IMG/VR virus record: IMGVR_UViG_3300011432_000050
Location: 1-21,738 of that record
Direction: 5' to 3' (one strand)
Length of the DNA: 21,738 nt
Source of the DNA: a virus
Under the pieces are notes generated by a model. That model had not been told where the DNA came from and searched no databases. It saw only the letters and a list, made by a program, of their open reading frames with translations. Numbering within the stretch: position 1 is the stretch's first letter; the number at the start of each line of letters is the position of its first letter. This document shows positions 19,401-21,738 of the stretch, one piece after another. A program made the translations under genes and the position numbers.

Positions 19401-21430
19401 AAGTTCACAAACTTGTTAAAGATACTGCTCAGGCATTTAGTAAGCTCAAGAGTATTATGGGAGATACTTGGAATCAGGACTCTCTCATTGCATATATTGC
19501 TGAACTTGCTAATGTTGCCAATGTAGCTGGTGAGATTGGGGAACAGTTCGAGGTAAGTTTGAAATTGTTCAAGGATGCTATATCGGAAGCGGGAGAAAAT
19601 AAAGGAAAGGATCCAGCTTCTGCGATTGCTGCTGCGATAGGAATGGTCATGGCTGCTGTTCAGGCATATGCGTTATTGCAAGCAGCCACAGATAAAGCGA
19701 GTAAAGCCCAGCGTGTTCTTGGTGGTGCGATGGCTGGAGCAATGCTTGGCGCCTCGATTGGTGGACGTGCTGGTATCTACGGAGCAATTGCTGGTTTCGT
19801 AGTTGGTGCATTTGTTGGTGCGTTCCGAAAGGTACCGTGGGCTGAAATCGGTCAGCGAGTTGGACACGACTTTGGCGTTGCGATTTCTGATTCTCTAGCC
19901 AAGACAATTAAAGCTGACGCTGATAAGATATTTGGAGGAGATTGGCAATCAGCTGCAATTTACCACCTGAAAGAGATTATTGACGCGGCTGGCGGAATTA
20001 ACAATATAAACTTCGATCAATTGCTCCGAAATCTTCGTGACGCCTTTGTCATGTTGGATCAGGGGCGAATGACTGCTGGGCAAGTACAGAAGATTCTTGA
20101 TGATACGTTTGATCAGTTCTTAGCAGAGGGAACTGATGCTCTTGGCTTTGTTAGTACAAAACTTCTAGAAATTGTTGATCTGTCCCTTAGATTTGGAATT
20201 GAATCTAAAAAGATCAAGGAGTTCTTCAAGGCACAGGGTGACAGTCTCATTGATGCCATAAACGTTATGGGCAAAATGATGCCCAAACAAGATGCCTGGA
20301 TGGCTCTTGGTGACACGATTGATTCGGCGAGAAAGGCTATCGAGGAACTGAATAAGACTCCACTCGGAGAACGTGATGCCGATTGGACGAAGGACATGGC
20401 AAAGGAGACAGAGAAGCTCAACAAGGCACTTGCTGAACAGCAGGTGGAAGCTGCTGGTGCCGCGACCCAGATGGAAAATCTTGGTCTCACAATTGCCGGT
20501 ACGTTCTTTGCCGCGATCGCCGCCGGCAGGACGTTTAATCAGGCGATGCGTGACGCCAAGGATGGCCTCGATAGCTTCTTTGGAGCGATGAAAGCTCTTG
20601 GCCTTTCATCCAGTGATCCCCTACTAAAGCTCCTCGAAATTCAGTGGAAGGTCCAGCAGGCGATTCCGAATACTATCGCTGGAGTTGACGCCCTCGGTCA
20701 GAGCATTGTTGGCTTGTTCAACATGAAGCTTCTGACCCCTGACATCTTCTCCTCAGTTCAGAAGACAGCGTATGATGCGTACGTAGCGATTCAGGGTCAG
20801 GTTGCTGCAGTTGGTGGCACGACGAGGGATGCACTTATCCCGATGCAGGCGTACCTGCAGCAGGCTGCGAAAGCTGCCAAGGATCTGAATATCCCGCTCG
20901 ACGAAACTACTCAGATGATGATCGACCAGTCGATTGAACTGGGCATCTGGAAAGAACTTGGCCCGTCGGCGATGGAGGCACTGACCTCTGCATTGAATAC
21001 GCTGATTACCCGGTTGGACGTTCTGATTACGCAGTTGATAGATATGCCGGAAGCACCTAATCCGTTTAGAAATTGGACCGTGCCGCCGGTTCCTGATCCG
21101 GAAAATCCGAATGCGCCGATGCCTCCAGGCGGAAATCGCAAGGGGCCACCTGAAGAATTTGCTGGCGGAACAATCGGTAGTGGTAGTTGGTTCGGTAATT
21201 TCGGCGCTGGAACAAATGCCATTCTGCACGGTAGTGAAGCAGTAATCACTCCCGGACAGGCCGTGCCGTTCGCAGCGAGTATTCTCGGACAGGACATGTT
21301 CGCCGGTTCGAGTGCGTCTTCTGGCGGTCCAATTCCCGTAACGCTTTTGGTGAAGAATCACCGGGTGCTCACTGAGGTTGTCCTCGAAGATGCGGACAGC
21401 TTCCTCGCGTCACGGGGTGTCCGTCGGTGA
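16487..21430 (+). CDS. tape measure protein
   Basis: This encodes 1647 residues. It sets tail length; at roughly 0.15 nm per residue the tail would be near 250 nm. The N-terminal third resembles TP901-type tape measures (AANSLDTLGAAARSLG-like opening, FEHQFANVVKTVQGFG, QLREMATRLPFTHKQLTEIAAFGGQFG, ELGGNAIANTILKVSRSVAEGG). Hydrophobic stretches lie near residues 405-490 and 1045-1115 (the latter glycine/alanine-rich: GGAMAGAMLGASIGGRAGIYG). A lysine/glutamate coiled-coil region spans about 715-745. The C-terminus has GAGTNAILHGSEAVITPGQ, a motif common at tape measure ends. The middle is clearly AT-richer than either end, with GC-rich codons returning near 20.3 kb. No lysozyme or peptidase motif was recognised. 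Confidence 0.93.
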   Translation: MGTIVLGTLQFVNQASPQIMAVANSLDTLGAAARSLGMQLIVLGGTLYRSLTVPLMGLVKIGIDFEHQFANVVKTVQGFGYVDAFGKLNIQAKAFQDQLREMATRLPFTHKQLTEIAAFGGQFGVHKRDLADFTETVAKLGTTIDGIEVETAAKALAQIKNITGDASKGYGKLAATLVDLGNKGISTEGTILEITRRMSGAGAVAKMSSSQMFGWSAAVANLGHRSELGGNAIANTILKVSRSVAEGGDKLAALARISGKSAKQFAEDWGKDASAALNQLLTRISTMSKTKIPSAISELFGTSVRQNQVLLTLVNTMDDLNKTLGDSETAYKKGTAMEDEFAKKAITLQNQLAVLQNRVRDVAITIAQPFMDALRGVIIWLDPFFKHIESLAKSFSELDKSAQRIIVTFAVLGGVGIPTLIIAVGGLLWVFGSLVGILAQVGIAIATIGGSAATASLLGWLTASSAAIGAFVVSASTLVGVVLLVIGTLYALTKARDAAFDSWVAPQIIQMAQDFGVLSKEVKTFASAEEEAAYKSEQLGLAYYGLRQKVIDFGVEQGIIGDKTQDMITNWDSLYSKFGSVSKILDILRRQFIDFSKDVAPPDWLMMILTGGAGAWTLNAIMNANTRRNYVPPAGANIAPKGFRLPAEDEKELGALIPFPETIGRLPRMGFGGMAYSDVFSKVNKDLALTNLLMSKNQVIQSDLNAMLLEETPYERMAKDAKAASEAARKEAEALKKLMENFEFYQDMHKMIGLEDYMKFNRMTIALQDLTSKGIKPGAAFFREYGDTAVKAADYITATGGTISKEMKGIIAGSEENIKKLNEIFLEMADPKKFSTKLQEFGLSIYEFKQELDDLQFEQWVERQTNATVQAIAKWEHGLKDLKEKVDIKPSNVSIELWERYVATLNQIEVGKLARIVRESDELRKVYVLFSKLPGGGFGIKAIEDFLNLMGGGKAKGGEDDPTKKIQTGIEKVHKLVKDTAQAFSKLKSIMGDTWNQDSLIAYIAELANVANVAGEIGEQFEVSLKLFKDAISEAGENKGKDPASAIAAAIGMVMAAVQAYALLQAATDKASKAQRVLGGAMAGAMLGASIGGRAGIYGAIAGFVVGAFVGAFRKVPWAEIGQRVGHDFGVAISDSLAKTIKADADKIFGGDWQSAAIYHLKEIIDAAGGINNINFDQLLRNLRDAFVMLDQGRMTAGQVQKILDDTFDQFLAEGTDALGFVSTKLLEIVDLSLRFGIESKKIKEFFKAQGDSLIDAINVMGKMMPKQDAWMALGDTIDSARKAIEELNKTPLGERDADWTKDMAKETEKLNKALAEQQVEAAGAATQMENLGLTIAGTFFAAIAAGRTFNQAMRDAKDGLDSFFGAMKALGLSSSDPLLKLLEIQWKVQQAIPNTIAGVDALGQSIVGLFNMKLLTPDIFSSVQKTAYDAYVAIQGQVAAVGGTTRDALIPMQAYLQQAAKAAKDLNIPLDETTQMMIDQSIELGIWKELGPSAMEALTSALNTLITRLDVLITQLIDMPEAPNPFRNWTVPPVPDPENPNAPMPPGGNRKGPPEEFAGGTIGSGSWFGNFGAGTNAILHGSEAVITPGQAVPFAASILGQDMFAGSSASSGGPIPVTLLVKNHRVLTEVVLEDADSFLASRGVRR

Positions 21431-21738
21431 GCAACGTAGTAATGACCATCAATGGGGTGGACATGTCGGATGTTCTTCTCCGGCGTGGCGCATGGTCGTT
21501 AAATAAACGATGGTCAGTGGAGACGTTCAAATTCACCGTTCGTAACTATATCTTTGGACCTACCGCGTACCGTGTGCCGATTGGTGCTGATGTAGTATTG
21601 CACTATCGTGGTGACTTGATGTTTGGTGGACAGGTTCAAAGTATCGAGGAGTACCGTGCTGGCGATGAAGGTCCTATCTTTATAGATGTCAATTGTATCT
21701 GCTACGACCTTATTGCACATCAGGTAATTCTCACAGGA
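21427..21738 (+). CDS. distal tail / baseplate-type protein (partial, runs off right edge)
   Basis: GTG at 21427 overlaps the tape measure stop as GTGA, and the frame stays open for 104 residues to the window end. It begins MSNVVMTINGVDMSDVLL. The segments WSVETFKFTVRNY, GADVVLHYRGDLMFGGQVQSIEE and PIFIDVNCICYDLIAHQ are the pattern of siphovirus tail proteins encoded after the tape measure (distal tail or hub-like, with a beta-sandwich followed by a conserved cysteine-aspartate segment). Which of the two roles applies cannot be decided from this part. Confidence 0.72.
   Translation, partial: MSNVVMTINGVDMSDVLLRRGAWSLNKRWSVETFKFTVRNYIFGPTAYRVPIGADVVLHYRGDLMFGGQVQSIEEYRAGDEGPIFIDVNCICYDLIAHQVILTG

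Overview
The window reads as part of a tailed double-stranded DNA phage (Caudoviricetes) with a siphovirus-type tail. From about 2.7 kb to the right edge it holds a nearly unbroken plus-strand morphogenesis module in canonical order: small and large terminase, portal, capsid protease/scaffold, decoration protein, encapsulin-like major capsid protein, head-tail connectors, tail terminator, tail tube, tail assembly chaperones, a 1647-residue tape measure, and the start of a distal tail protein that runs off the window. No sheath or baseplate wedge gene is seen, which fits a long non-contractile tail. No integrase, lysis gene, replication gene or tRNA is visible, so lifestyle and host cannot be named. 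Shine-Dalgarno sites and TTGACA-type promoters indicate a bacterial host.

Left region (1-2738): the tail end of a possible GC-rich gene (3-104), then two long non-coding stretches (105-876 and 2203-2738) around three small plus-strand genes of unknown function (877-1473, 1536-1781, 1846-2202). The non-coding stretches are dense in short repeats and palindromes. Exact motifs (AGTGGTTAGAC, CGTATGCAC, CCTTAAAACGC) occur on both sides of the small-gene block. The leader has a TTGACA promoter candidate and a boxA-like element (702-718), and two strong intrinsic terminators lie inside the gene block, suggesting processive antitermination.

Head region (2739-10109): packaging motor, portal, protease with in-frame internal starts that would release a scaffold, decoration protein, capsid protein with a long charged tail, and two connector proteins. 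A terminator-like hairpin and a 10-bp inverted repeat separate the small and large terminase genes.

Glycan-type cassette (10109-14284): four translationally coupled genes sit between the head-closure protein and the gp10-like neck/tail-completion protein. They encode a family-2 glycosyltransferase, a SAM methyltransferase, a radical SAM enzyme with extra C-terminal cysteines, and a double GT4-type glycosyltransferase. None is needed for a basic virion. The simplest reading is a system that builds and attaches a methylated or otherwise modified glycan to a virion protein, which is the most unusual part of the window.

Tail region (14274-21738): gp10-like protein, tail terminator, tail tube, the G/T chaperone pair joined by a clear A_AAA_AAC minus-one frameshift site, the tape measure (AT-richer centre, GC-richer end) and the partial distal tail protein.
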